Origin: Acidiferrobacterales bacterium | Lineage (GTDB): Bacteria > Pseudomonadota > Gammaproteobacteria > Arenicellales > Poriferihabitantaceae | Direction: 5' to 3' | Length of the DNA stretch: 62,631 nucleotides | NCBI GenBank assembly: GCA_019633985.1 | Contig: JAHQWE010000105.1 | Location: 1 to 62,631 of the forward strand | Translations under genes and position numbers: made by a program | Notes under the pieces: generated by a model | The model's input: only the letters and a program-made list of their open reading frames with translations | Databases searched by the model: none | Told to the model about the DNA's origin: nothing | Shown here: piece after piece, positions 1-8,851 of the stretch | Layout of the letters: each line of letters starts with the position of its first letter | Numbering within the stretch: the stretch's first letter is position 1

Positions 1-1998
1 AGTGGAATTCGAATGGCTTATGAAACCGGCAGAGGTCGAATTTACGTACGTGCCAGGACGGAAATTGAAGAATCTAGTAGCGGACGCCAGAGTATTATTG
101 TCACCGAACTGCCGTTCATGGTGAACAAAGCCAAACTGGTGGAGAAAATCGCCGAGCATGTGAAGCATAAGCGAATCGAAGGAATTAGCGGGCTACGAGA
201 TGAGTCCGATAAATCTGGAATGCGTATGGTGATCGAACTTAAGCGAGGCGAGCAAGCCGACGTCATACTGAACAATCTCTACAAGCAAACCCGTATGCAA
301 ACCGTGTTTGGATTAAACATGGTGGCGCTGTCGAAAAACCAGCCGCGACTGTTTAATTTGAAGGAGATGCTTGACGAGTTTGTTCGACATCGCCGTGAGG
401 TAGTTACCAAACGCACTGTCTTTGAGTTAAAGAAAGCCCGTGATCGCGCACATATTCTGGAAGGGCTTGCGGTAGCACTTGCAAATATCGATCCGATTAT
501 CGCGTTGATCAAGGCAGCACAAACGCCGGCAGAAGCAAAAGAGCAGTTGTTGTCTCAGAAATGGGAATCCGGTGCGGTGTCATCCATGCTCGAACGCAGC
601 GATAGCAGCATGTCGAGACCTGACGGTCTGGACGAGCAGTATGGCATGTTTGCTGATGGTTACCAGCTTTCCCCGATTCAGGCCCAAGCTATTCTTGAAT
701 TGCGCCTACATCGTCTGACTGGTCTGGAACAAGAAAAAATCTTCCAGGAGTACAGTGACATCATCGAGCAGATCGCGGCACTCCTGGAGATACTGCGTAA
801 CCCTGATCGTTTAATGGAGATTATTTGCGAAGAACTGGTTGAGATCCGGGATCGTTACGGTGATGACAGGAAAACAGAAATCCTGGAAGGAGATATCGAT
901 CTTGCGATGGAAGACTTAATTCCTGAGGAAGAGGTGGTGGTAACCTTGTCCCACGCAGGCTATGCAAAATCTCAGCCGGTCAGTGATTACACGGCCCAGA
1001 GAAGAGGCGGAAAAGGGCGTATCGCCACCCGAACCAAAGAAGAAGACTTTGTCGAAAAGATGTTCGTGGCAAACACCCACGATACGATTCTTTGTTTTTC
1101 TGATCGCGGAAAGGTTTATTGGCTACGCGTATTTCAGCTTCCCCAAGCTGGTCGTCAGGCACGAGGAAAGCCGTTGGTGAATTTGCTGCCTCTCGAAGGC
1201 GATGAGCAAGTGACCGCTATACTGCCCATCAAAGGATATGAAGAAAACCAGTTTATCGTTATGGCCACGTCTGCAGGTACGGTGAAGAAGTGTCGTTTGA
1301 CTGATTTTTCCAATCAACGGAGCAACGGCATTATTGCTGTCAATCTGGATGACGATGATCATCTGATTGGGGTGTCTCTCACAGAAGAGGGGCAGGATAT
1401 ACTGCTGGTTAGTCAGGAGGGTAAAGCGGTACGATTTTCAGAAGCGGATGCTAGAGCAATGGGCCGAACTGCACGCGGGGTACGCGGAATTCGACTTAGC
1501 TCGAGTGACCAGGTGATTTCTTTAATGGTGGTGGAAGGAGAGGATCAGGTGACGGATTCTGCAGAAGAAAACGGTCTTTGTGTTCTCACAAGTACCATCC
1601 ATGGCTACGGTAAACGCACAAATGTCTCTGACTTTCCGCGCAAGAATCGTGGTGGTAAAGGCGTGATTGCAATTAAAACATCGGAACGAAATGGTGAAGT
1701 TGTGAGTTCGTTAATTGTGAACGATGAAGATGAGGCAATGCTGATCACTGACGGCGGCGTGTTGATTCGAACCCGCGTAGCTGAGATATCGGTGCAGGGG
1801 AGAAATACCCAGGGGGTACGATTAATCTCTTTGGGCGAGGAAGAGCGTCTGGTCAGTGTAGAGCGTGTTGATGAGACGGCGGAAGAAGATGCGGTAGATC
1901 CAGGCGATCCAGGAGATAACCAGGGCGTTGTTTCAAATGCACCAGAGTCCGCTGATTCGGGAGAAGGGTCAGATGATCCGGAGCCGACTGTTCATTAA
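1..1998 (+). CDS. gyrA: DNA gyrase subunit A, 3' part of the gene
   Basis: GyrA is the DNA-cleaving and rejoining subunit of gyrase; with GyrB it introduces negative supercoils using ATP. The reading frame is already open at base 1, so the start and the active-site tyrosine region lie upstream of the window. The visible part covers the end of the breakage-reunion domain (VALANIDPIIALIKAA, LRLHRLTGLE) and the six-bladed C-terminal pinwheel. The GyrA box QRRGGKG, needed to wrap DNA and which separates GyrA from ParC, is present near base 1000. A second related motif (NRGGKG) lies near base 1650. The protein ends in an acidic Glu/Asp tail of about 40 residues, as in E. coli. It lies 37 bases before pheA on the same strand. 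Confidence 0.97.
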   Translation, partial: SGIRMAYETGRGRIYVRARTEIEESSSGRQSIIVTELPFMVNKAKLVEKIAEHVKHKRIEGISGLRDESDKSGMRMVIELKRGEQADVILNNLYKQTRMQTVFGLNMVALSKNQPRLFNLKEMLDEFVRHRREVVTKRTVFELKKARDRAHILEGLAVALANIDPIIALIKAAQTPAEAKEQLLSQKWESGAVSSMLERSDSSMSRPDGLDEQYGMFADGYQLSPIQAQAILELRLHRLTGLEQEKIFQEYSDIIEQIAALLEILRNPDRLMEIICEELVEIRDRYGDDRKTEILEGDIDLAMEDLIPEEEVVVTLSHAGYAKSQPVSDYTAQRRGGKGRIATRTKEEDFVEKMFVANTHDTILCFSDRGKVYWLRVFQLPQAGRQARGKPLVNLLPLEGDEQVTAILPIKGYEENQFIVMATSAGTVKKCRLTDFSNQRSNGIIAVNLDDDDHLIGVSLTEEGQDILLVSQEGKAVRFSEADARAMGRTARGVRGIRLSSSDQVISLMVVEGEDQVTDSAEENGLCVLTSTIHGYGKRTNVSDFPRKNRGGKGVIAIKTSERNGEVVSSLIVNDEDEAMLITDGGVLIRTRVAEISVQGRNTQGVRLISLGEEERLVSVERVDETAEEDAVDPGDPGDNQGVVSNAPESADSGEGSDDPEPTVH

Positions 1999-2035
1999 CA
2001 TTTAGTCAATTATCGCTTTCAGGTAAACCTTCACG

Positions 2036-3175
2036 GTGTCTAAAGAGTCGGAAAAAGAACTCGTTCGTTTTCGCGAGATAATCGACAAGATTGACGCGCA
2101 GATTCTGACACTGATGAATGAAAGAATTGGTGCCGCGCAATCAATTGCCGAGGTAAAGAGAGGGGATTCGCAGCCCGCCATTTATCGTGCTGAACGTGAG
2201 GCCCAAGTACTCAGACGGTTAAAGAGCTTGAACGCAGAACAAAGGAGTGCAGCTAGCCAGAACAGTGAAATTGAAAGCAGGTTGCCTTCCCGTGGCATGG
2301 AAGATGCAGATATTGATTCGCTATTTCGCGAGATTATGTCGATCACTCGGGGCAGTGAAGCACAGCTCTCTGTGTCACTGCTGGGGCCGGCGGGAACATT
2401 CACCGAAGCGGCTGCTCTCCAGCACTTTGGCAGTAAAATTGATTTGCGCTTCTTCCCTACCATGGATGAAATATTTCGCGCTGCTGAGACAGGAAAGACG
2501 AACTTTGCTGTTGTTCCCATAGAAAATTCTACTGAAGGCGGGGTTAACGCTACGCTGGACAGGTTAACGACCACATCTCTGTCGATTTGCGGTGAGATTT
2601 ATCTTCGAATACATCACAACTTGATTAGCAATACGACAGGTAGCGATCAGATCGAGCGGGTCTATGCGCATCCTCAGGCGCTGGGACAATGCCGTAAATG
2701 GTTAAGTCAAAATCTTCCTAAAGCAGAGCTCGTTCCCTGTAGTAGTAATGCAGAAGGGGTTCGCCAAGCGGAAAGCGATCCAAGCGTCGGTGCCATCGCT
2801 GCGAGGGAGGCCGCCGAGAAATACGGTCTCAATGTGGTTAAGGAAAACATTGAAGACGAACCGGGAAATACCACGCGATTTCTTGTTCTTTCCGAACGAC
2901 AAACACCTCCCAGTGGACAGGATAAAACCAGTTTGTTGTTAGCGGGTCGAAATCGTCCTGGCGCACTAGTTCATATGTTAAAGCCACTGGGGGATGCGGC
3001 ATTTGATATGACTAGACTAGAATCACGACCCTCCAAGTCCGCAGTTTGGGAGTATGTCTTTTTCGTCGACTTCAAAGGTCATTGTCTGGACCAGGAGGTT
3101 GCGTCAGTGCTGGCAGAAATTCAGCAAGAAGCTGGGCTGTATAAGCTGTTGGGTTCTTATCCGGCATCAGACTAA
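2036..3175 (+). CDS. pheA: P-protein: chorismate mutase / prephenate dehydratase
   Basis: This bifunctional enzyme (379 aa) converts chorismate to prephenate and then to phenylpyruvate, the committed steps to phenylalanine. Domain order is as in the family. An AroQ chorismate mutase helix bundle (about residues 8-95) contains a short extra Gln/Ser/Glu-rich insert. The prephenate dehydratase domain starts at LGPAGTFTEAAALQHFG (about 115). The C-terminal ACT domain carries the phenylalanine-binding motifs GALV and ESRP, so feedback inhibition by Phe is expected. The start is GTG at 2036; no good Shine-Dalgarno is visible. In Pseudomonas serC precedes and hisC follows this gene; both are absent here and tyrA begins only 11 bases downstream. 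Confidence 0.96.
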   Translation: MSKESEKELVRFREIIDKIDAQILTLMNERIGAAQSIAEVKRGDSQPAIYRAEREAQVLRRLKSLNAEQRSAASQNSEIESRLPSRGMEDADIDSLFREIMSITRGSEAQLSVSLLGPAGTFTEAAALQHFGSKIDLRFFPTMDEIFRAAETGKTNFAVVPIENSTEGGVNATLDRLTTTSLSICGEIYLRIHHNLISNTTGSDQIERVYAHPQALGQCRKWLSQNLPKAELVPCSSNAEGVRQAESDPSVGAIAAREAAEKYGLNVVKENIEDEPGNTTRFLVLSERQTPPSGQDKTSLLLAGRNRPGALVHMLKPLGDAAFDMTRLESRPSKSAVWEYVFFVDFKGHCLDQEVASVLAEIQQEAGLYKLLGSYPASD

Positions 3176-3186
3176 TTATTATTCGG

Positions 3187-4143
3187 ATGTCGCAAAAACA
3201 GTCAGCAATGTTTTACCTACCTAAGGTCGCTCTAGTTGGTGTAGGTATGATTGGAGGATCACTGACTCTTGCCTTAAAAAAGCGAAAGCTTGTCGGGCAT
3301 GTGATTGGTGTAGGCAGAAGCCAGGCAAATCTAGAAAATGCGATGCGCTGCGGCGCTATCGACGAAATTGCCGGTTCCGCATCTGCTGCGGCACAAGATG
3401 CTGATTTGATTGTGCTGGCTACCCCGGTTGGCGCTATGCCTAGTCTGATGTCGCAGATTGACGCTGTAGTCAAGCCCGATGCGGTAATTACAGATGTCGG
3501 CAGCGTCAAGCACGGTGTTGTGGCCGCGGCTCGAAAAGCGTTGACAAAGAGTTTGCCGCAGTTTGTTCCGGCGCATCCGGTTGCAGGTAAAGAGAACTCT
3601 GGTGTACTTGCCGCAGACGCTGATTTGTATATCAATCATAAAGTTGCGCTTACCCCAATCAATGAAACATCTGAATTCGCCGTTAAGATGGTTTCAAACT
3701 TATGGAGAGCGGTAGAGGCAGAAATCGTGTTTATGCAGGTGGAGGAGCACGATCGGGTGCTGGCGATGACCAGTCATTTGCCCCATGTTCTTGCCTATGC
3801 GATGGTCCATTTATTTGCGGGGGGAGGCGACACCGAAAAATGCTATCAAATGGCGGGTGGCGGCTTTTACGATTTCACGCGCATAGCGAGTAGTGATCCA
3901 GTGATGTGGCGAGACATTTGTAAGATGAACAAACAACAGTTACTTCAGCATATTCAAAGCTATCAAGATACCCTGGGGCAGATCGGGACCATGATAGAGC
4001 AAGGTAATGAAGATAAACTCGAACAGCTGTTTGCGGATGCGCGCAGTGCCCGTGCCATTGTTACAGAAAAGAGAAAACAACCTGCACTTGATACCGATCA
4101 AGTACCACGTGCAATGAGAGTTAGACAGCAGGTAAACCGTTAG
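3187..4143 (+). CDS. tyrA: prephenate dehydrogenase
   Basis: TyrA (318 aa) oxidises and decarboxylates prephenate to 4-hydroxyphenylpyruvate in tyrosine synthesis. The N-terminal Rossmann fold is clear: VGVGMIGGSLTLALKKR near residue 18. HPVAGKENSG follows near residue 137, and the helical dimerisation half contains TSHLPHVLAYAM, which matches the conserved catalytic-region motif of the family. It stands alone, without the chorismate mutase of enteric TyrA and without the AroA fusion found in some Pseudomonas. It lies between pheA and aroA, forming a compact Phe/Tyr branch unit with the upstream shikimate step. The specific use of NAD or NADP cannot be read from the sequence. Confidence 0.94.
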   Translation: MSQKQSAMFYLPKVALVGVGMIGGSLTLALKKRKLVGHVIGVGRSQANLENAMRCGAIDEIAGSASAAAQDADLIVLATPVGAMPSLMSQIDAVVKPDAVITDVGSVKHGVVAAARKALTKSLPQFVPAHPVAGKENSGVLAADADLYINHKVALTPINETSEFAVKMVSNLWRAVEAEIVFMQVEEHDRVLAMTSHLPHVLAYAMVHLFAGGGDTEKCYQMAGGGFYDFTRIASSDPVMWRDICKMNKQQLLQHIQSYQDTLGQIGTMIEQGNEDKLEQLFADARSARAIVTEKRKQPALDTDQVPRAMRVRQQVNR

Positions 4144-4218
4144 TCACCGATTCTAGGTGTGACAAATCATCCGGATGTTTTCGCTATATAACCTTCACTA
4201 TTTTCAGAGATAAAAAGT

Positions 4219-5520
4219 TTGGACTACCGTATTTCCCCGGGCAAACCGCTGATCGGAACCGCGAGAGTAGACGGCGATAAGTCGATTTCTCATCGTTCGA
4301 TTATGCTGGGATCGCTCGCAGATGGAGCAACAAGAATCACACGAATATTGGAAGGCGAAGACGTCCTTGCGACGATTGACGCTTTTCGTGCCATGGGCGT
4401 AGAAATTGTTCGGGATGATCAGGGGTACTTGGTTCATGGAGTAGGTATCGATGGACTAAAACAGCCCAAGAAGATGCTGGATATGGGCAATTCCGGGACA
4501 GCATTCCGTCTAATGACAGGCATACTGGCTGGTCAACCCTGGAGTGTAACGTTGGGCGGAGATGCATCATTGAGCAGTCGCCCGATGGGTCGGATTATCA
4601 GGCCACTTGCTGAGATGGGGGCGCGGTTCGAGTCGGTGGAAGAAAAACCGCCAGTCACGGTAACTGGCGCGCAGTCGTTGAAGGGTCTTCGATATGAGAT
4701 GCCAGTGGCAAGTGCGCAAGTAAAGTCTGCATTGCTCTTCGCTGGACTCTACGCGGACGGAAAGACCGAAGTTCGGGAGCCTGCACCCACGAGAGACCAC
4801 ACAGAACGAATGCTCTCCGGTTTCGGCTATGTAGTTAATCGACACGGAGCAGCCAACGAGTGGGTGAGTTTGGAAGGCGGAGGTCGACTAAAGAGCACTG
4901 AAATAGAGGTTCCCGCTGATCTGTCTTCGGCAACATTCTTTATCCTTGGTGCGTTAATTAGTAAAAACTCTGAGCTATTGCTACCCGGGGTCGGTGTAAA
5001 CCCATCGCGAGATGGCGTGATTGGTATTTTTCAACGAATGGGCGGAGACATTTCTATCCTGAACCGTCGGGAAGTGGGAGGCGAACCGGTTGCCGATTTA
5101 CTGATTAAGTCATCGAAGTTACATGGAGTCAGTCTCTCACATGACGATATTGCATTAGCAGTTGACGAAATTCCTTCTGTTGCTGTTGCCGCTGCCTGTG
5201 CTGAAGGGGTTACTGACATCAGCGGTGCCGAAGAACTTCGTGTGAAAGAGAGTGATCGAATTGCGACTACCGTCGCAGGGCTCAAGGCGTTGGGTGCATC
5301 GGTATCAGAAAAGCAGGACGGAATGGTCATTACTGGAGGGAATTTGGAGGGGGGACGTGTTGAGAGCCATGGAGATCATCGAATTGCGATGGCGTTCGCG
5401 GTAGCCGGCAATGTCTGTTCTTCTCAGGTACAGATTGCAGACGTCGAGTGTGTTGCGACGTCATTTCCAGGTTTCTATGATTTGTATTCGTATGTAGGCT
5501 TAGATATTTCAATAAGTTAA
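4219..5520 (+). CDS. aroA: 3-phosphoshikimate 1-carboxyvinyltransferase (EPSP synthase)
   Basis: AroA (433 aa) joins phosphoenolpyruvate to shikimate-3-phosphate on the way to chorismate. The start is TTG at 4219, preceded by AGAG at a plausible distance; the first residues DYRISPGKPLIGTARVDGDK fit the family N-terminus. Visible motifs are GDKSISHRS, MGNSGTAFRLMTG, SSRPMGR, SAQVKSA, RDHTERML, NPSRDG, ELRVKESDR and DHRIAMAF. The GDK-S, SAQ-V-K and R-x-H-x-E patterns resemble the class II group typified by the Agrobacterium CP4 enzyme. However, the residue equivalent to the CP4 active-site alanine is Gly here (NSGTAFR), so inhibitor tolerance cannot be inferred. It is followed after 6 bases by cmk. 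Confidence 0.96.
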   Translation: MDYRISPGKPLIGTARVDGDKSISHRSIMLGSLADGATRITRILEGEDVLATIDAFRAMGVEIVRDDQGYLVHGVGIDGLKQPKKMLDMGNSGTAFRLMTGILAGQPWSVTLGGDASLSSRPMGRIIRPLAEMGARFESVEEKPPVTVTGAQSLKGLRYEMPVASAQVKSALLFAGLYADGKTEVREPAPTRDHTERMLSGFGYVVNRHGAANEWVSLEGGGRLKSTEIEVPADLSSATFFILGALISKNSELLLPGVGVNPSRDGVIGIFQRMGGDISILNRREVGGEPVADLLIKSSKLHGVSLSHDDIALAVDEIPSVAVAAACAEGVTDISGAEELRVKESDRIATTVAGLKALGASVSEKQDGMVITGGNLEGGRVESHGDHRIAMAFAVAGNVCSSQVQIADVECVATSFPGFYDLYSYVGLDISIS

Positions 5521-5526
5521 CGAGGA

Positions 5527-6210
5527 ATGTCGAAATATTCTTCACCAGTCGTCACTCTCGACGGGCCGAGCGGCTCTGGAAAGGGCACGATCTCGTTACG
5601 GATAGCCGATGCGCTGTCGTGGCATTACCTGGATTCCGGTGCGCTCTACCGAATTGTTGGATTGATTGCATCTCGAACTTCCATCCCCTTTAGTGATGAA
5701 GCAGGAGTGTCAAAAATCGCTAGGTCGATGCAGGTTGAATTCATCGCTGGGCAGGTATTTCTGGAGGGAGAGCCAGTCGAGGATGAAATTCGTACCGAGC
5801 AAGCGGGGAACAGGGCGTCCCAAGTTGCTACATTGCCTTTGGTTCGTTCCGCGTTGCTCGAATGGCAACGACAATGCGCAAAACCTCCTGGATTGGTTGC
5901 CGACGGACGTGATATGGGTACCGTAGTTTTCCCCAATGCGACCTGCAAGATTTTTCTTACGGCAACTGCGGATGCGCGCGCGCAAAGACGCTTTAACCAG
6001 TTGAGATTAAAGGGTTTTGATGTTAACATCCGCCAGCTTTTTGAGGAGATCACCGAGCGGGATCGCCGAGATGCAGAACGAAAGAATTCGCCTCTGGTGC
6101 CTGCGGATGACGCGATCACCATCGATACGACGAAAATGTCGATCGAACAGGTCTCTGATTCTATTCTTTTGCACATTCAAAACAGCGGGCTCACAATTCC
6201 AGATAAGTAA
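5527..6210 (+). CDS. cmk: cytidylate kinase
   Basis: Cmk (227 aa) phosphorylates CMP and dCMP with ATP, recycling pyrimidine nucleotides. The P-loop DGPSGSGKGT sits at residues 12-21. The CMP-binding and lid regions include DGRDMGTVVFPNATCKIFLTA and a late RDRRDAERKNSPLVPADDA, all standard for the family. The ATG at 5527 has AGGA only one base upstream, which is too close for normal Shine-Dalgarno pairing; no better in-frame start exists before the P-loop, and translation may be coupled to aroA, whose stop lies 6 bases away. The aroA-cmk-rpsA-ihfB order is conserved across gammaproteobacteria. Confidence 0.95.
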   Translation: MSKYSSPVVTLDGPSGSGKGTISLRIADALSWHYLDSGALYRIVGLIASRTSIPFSDEAGVSKIARSMQVEFIAGQVFLEGEPVEDEIRTEQAGNRASQVATLPLVRSALLEWQRQCAKPPGLVADGRDMGTVVFPNATCKIFLTATADARAQRRFNQLRLKGFDVNIRQLFEEITERDRRDAERKNSPLVPADDAITIDTTKMSIEQVSDSILLHIQNSGLTIPDK

Positions 6211-6521
6211 TCTGGAAGCTTCTAAGCGTTAGGTATTCAAGTTTTTACCTGCAGCCGGGCCTTGGGTTTTGTCTTAGATTCGCTCGTTGAAAACCTCAAA
6301 TTCATTGGTGGGTAGCGCTTAATCTCGGTGTTTTGATACCGTGTCGGTCGATTGCAGGGCAGATTAAGTGACTTAGGAGTGCAATATTATGATGTTGTTC
6401 TTTTCTAGGTTTCCTTTGTAACTACCCGAATTTAAACGTTTTATTTCCAGGTACTGCCCAACAGGGATCTTGCGTCTTTTGTAGATTGCGCCGATTCGAT
6501 GCTGGGCTTTTTTTGTTTATT
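6211..6521 (+). promoter_or_regulatory. cmk-rpsA intergenic leader
   Basis: This 311-base stretch has no gene. Its end is the translation initiation region of rpsA, which is U-rich (T8 before GTTTATT) and lacks a Shine-Dalgarno sequence. That resembles E. coli rpsA, whose SD-poor leader folds into hairpins recognised by S1 itself. A weak long-loop pairing is possible between GCCCA near 6456 and TGGGC near 6502, followed by the T run. A TATTAT hexamer at 6385-6390 could be a -10 element, but I see no convincing -35. Autoregulation by S1 is therefore an inference from the family, not shown. Confidence 0.4.
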
Positions 6522-8198
6522 ATGAGTGAAGATTTTGCTGCGTTACTAGAAGAAAGTTTAACTGGCGTCGTCATGAAACCCGGTGCGGTGATCATGGGCG
6601 AGGTCATTGAGATCAACAACGACTTTGTTATTGTTGGTGCCGGATTGAAATCCGACGCTGAGATACATGCTGCTGAATTCAAAAATCCTGCGGGTGAGAT
6701 AACGGTAAAAGTTGGCGATCAGGTTGAGGTAGCGCTTGAGGCGGTGGAAGATGGCACCGGCAGTACCAAGATGTCACGCGAGAAGGCGATGCGTGCTCGA
6801 GCTTGGACAGAGCTTGCCAAGGCCCATGAAGAAAGCCGAATCGTAACCGGTATTATCACTGGCAAGGTGAAGGGTGGATTTACCGTTGACGTCAATAACC
6901 TCCGTGCATTTTTACCGGGTTCCCTGGTGGATGTCCGGCCCGTTAAAGATTCGGCATATATTGAAGGCAGGGAACTGGACTTCAAAATTATCAAGCTGGA
7001 TCAACAACGCAATAATATCGTTGTCTCTCGACGTGCCATTGTCGAGAATGAGCTGAATGAAGAACGCGAAAAGCTGCTTGATACTCTGGAAGAGGGGCAA
7101 GTGGTTAAAGGTATTGTCAAGAACCTGACCGATTATGGTGCGTTCGTTAACCTGGGCGGTCTTGACGGTCTGCTTCATATTACCGACCTTGCCTGGAAAA
7201 GGGTTAAGCATCCTTCTGAGGTGCTTAATGTTGGTGATGAAATCGAAGCTCGTGTGCTGAAATTTGATCGGGAGCAATGTCGCGTTTCTCTCGGTATCAA
7301 GCAGCTGGGTGAAGATCCATGGTTGGATCTGGCGCGGCGTTATCCAGTAAATACCCGATTGTTCGGAAAGGTCACCAATCTCACAGATTACGGTGCATTT
7401 GTTGAACTGGAAGAAGGTGTGGAAGGTCTTGTGCACTTGTCAGAAATGGACTGGACCAATAAGAATATCCACCCAGGAAAAGTGTGTCACGTAGGTGATG
7501 AGGTTGAAGTGATGGTTCTGGATATTGATCCGGAGCGTCGTCGAATTTCGCTGGGTATGAAGCAATGTACTTCAAACCCATGGGAAGAATTCGCTGCTAC
7601 ACATAAGAAGGGTGACACCATGACTGGGAAAATCCGGTCGATCACGGACTTTGGTGTGTTCATCGGTGTCGACGGTGGTATTGACGGGCTTGTTCACCTT
7701 TCTGATCTTTCCTGGGATCGTCCTGGAGAGGAAGTTGTCACTGAGTTGAAAAAAGGAGATGAGCTTTCTGTTGTCGTCCTGGCGGTAGATGCTGAGCGTG
7801 AACGTATCTCTCTTGGCCTGAAACAGGCGGTTGAAGATCCGTTCTCTGGTTATGTCAGCGAGAATGGCAAAGGCAGCACAGTACGTGGAACAGTCAAGGA
7901 AGTGACAGCGAAAGGTGCCGTGATCGAATTGATTCCCAATGTGGAGGGCTATCTACGAGCCGCTGAGATTTCGCAGGACCGGGTTGAAGATGCTAGAACG
8001 GTGCTCAACGAAGGCGATGAAATTGAAGCCAAGATTACCAGTATCGAGCGCAAAGACAGAAAAATCTCACTTTCTATCAAAGTCCGCGAAATGGAAATCG
8101 AAGGAGAAGCAGTTCAGGAGTACGGCCGAGATGTGAAAATGGGCGGTGCCACACTGGGCGACAAGTTGAAGGAGCAGCTGGACAAGCAATCTTCTTAA
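6522..8198 (+). CDS. rpsA: 30S ribosomal protein S1
   Basis: S1 (558 aa) binds single-stranded mRNA leaders and brings them to the 30S subunit. The chosen start is ATG at 6522 ([12 protein letters not shown]), matching the family N-terminus; an earlier in-frame TTG at 6486 would add an unrelated 12-residue tail. Six S1 (OB-fold) repeats are visible. The later ones have the classic GxVxxxxxYGAFVxLxGxxGLxHxS pattern, for example [23 protein letters not shown] and [22 protein letters not shown]. Length equals the usual 557-residue gammaproteobacterial form. It is followed after 17 bases by ihfB. Confidence 0.97.
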   Translation: MSEDFAALLEESLTGVVMKPGAVIMGEVIEINNDFVIVGAGLKSDAEIHAAEFKNPAGEITVKVGDQVEVALEAVEDGTGSTKMSREKAMRARAWTELAKAHEESRIVTGIITGKVKGGFTVDVNNLRAFLPGSLVDVRPVKDSAYIEGRELDFKIIKLDQQRNNIVVSRRAIVENELNEEREKLLDTLEEGQVVKGIVKNLTDYGAFVNLGGLDGLLHITDLAWKRVKHPSEVLNVGDEIEARVLKFDREQCRVSLGIKQLGEDPWLDLARRYPVNTRLFGKVTNLTDYGAFVELEEGVEGLVHLSEMDWTNKNIHPGKVCHVGDEVEVMVLDIDPERRRISLGMKQCTSNPWEEFAATHKKGDTMTGKIRSITDFGVFIGVDGGIDGLVHLSDLSWDRPGEEVVTELKKGDELSVVVLAVDAERERISLGLKQAVEDPFSGYVSENGKGSTVRGTVKEVTAKGAVIELIPNVEGYLRAAEISQDRVEDARTVLNEGDEIEAKITSIERKDRKISLSIKVREMEIEGEAVQEYGRDVKMGGATLGDKLKEQLDKQSS

Positions 8199-8215
8199 CT
8201 TTGATTTGAGTAATC

Positions 8216-8554
8216 ATGTCTGCTGAAAAAGATAATGCTTACGAGCAACCAACTCTGACCAAGTCGGAGTTGGTTGCCTACATAAGTAGCGACCAGCCAC
8301 AGCTGTCAGAGCAGGATGTAGAGCTCGCGGTAAACAGTATTCTAGATAGAATGTCAGAGGCGTTGGTAAACGGGGAGCGCATCGAAATAAGAGGTTTTGG
8401 TAGTATGACCTTGCATTATCGGCCCCCACGAATCGGGCGTAATCCGAAGACCGGAGAGAAAGTGCAGGTGCCCGAAAAGTATGTACCGCATTTCAAACCG
8501 GGAGCGAGTCTGAGAAAGCGGGTTGATGAAGGATTTAAGGAATCTTTGAAATGA
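8216..8554 (+). CDS. ihfB: integration host factor subunit beta
   Basis: IhfB (112 aa) pairs with IhfA to make the DNA-bending nucleoid protein IHF. The core LTKSELV...[25 protein letters not shown]...KYVPHFKPG matches the beta-subunit signature. The proline that intercalates DNA lies in the flexible arm (GRNPKTG). It is longer than the 94-residue E. coli protein because of about 12 extra N-terminal and some C-terminal residues. The partner ihfA is also in this window (47592-47912). Its stop codon overlaps the lapA start (ATGA), so lapA translation is probably coupled. Confidence 0.95.
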   Translation: MSAEKDNAYEQPTLTKSELVAYISSDQPQLSEQDVELAVNSILDRMSEALVNGERIEIRGFGSMTLHYRPPRIGRNPKTGEKVQVPEKYVPHFKPGASLRKRVDEGFKESLK

Positions 8555-8820
8555 AAAAACTTTTTTACGTCATAGTTTTATTTGCTTTTCTGATTTTTGG
8601 GATGAGCTTTTATGTCAACAATCCGCAGCCTGTAGTCTTGAAGTATTATCTGGGCTTGGAAAAAGAGCTTCCACTGGCGGTTCTGTTGCTGATCACTCTC
8701 GTGATCGGCGTATTTGTAGGATATTTCGCCAGTATTCTCAAATCTCTCAAACTCCGTAGAAATCTGGCACGTGCAAACCGGGCTGTGAAAAGCCTGGAAT
8801 CAGAGCACGCTGTTGGGTAG
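8551..8820 (+). CDS. lapA: lipopolysaccharide assembly protein A domain protein (LapA/DUF1049)
   Basis: This is a small inner-membrane protein (89 aa) with two transmembrane segments (about residues 4-20 and 42-64) and a basic, coiled cytoplasmic tail ([21 protein letters not shown]). That layout and the [12 protein letters not shown] segment after the first helix fit the LapA family. LapA works with LapB in controlling LPS synthesis by regulating LpxC turnover with FtsH. It overlaps ihfB by four bases and is followed by lapB, the conserved gene order. Confidence 0.9.
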   Translation: MKKLFYVIVLFAFLIFGMSFYVNNPQPVVLKYYLGLEKELPLAVLLLITLVIGVFVGYFASILKSLKLRRNLARANRAVKSLESEHAVG

Positions 8821-8851
8821 CGCTGCGTCCGCATATGTATCTTGATCTACC

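Noticed and set aside
6486..6521. Earlier in-frame TTG start for rpsA
   Set aside because: The added residues do not belong to the S1 family; ATG at 6522 matches the conserved N-terminus.
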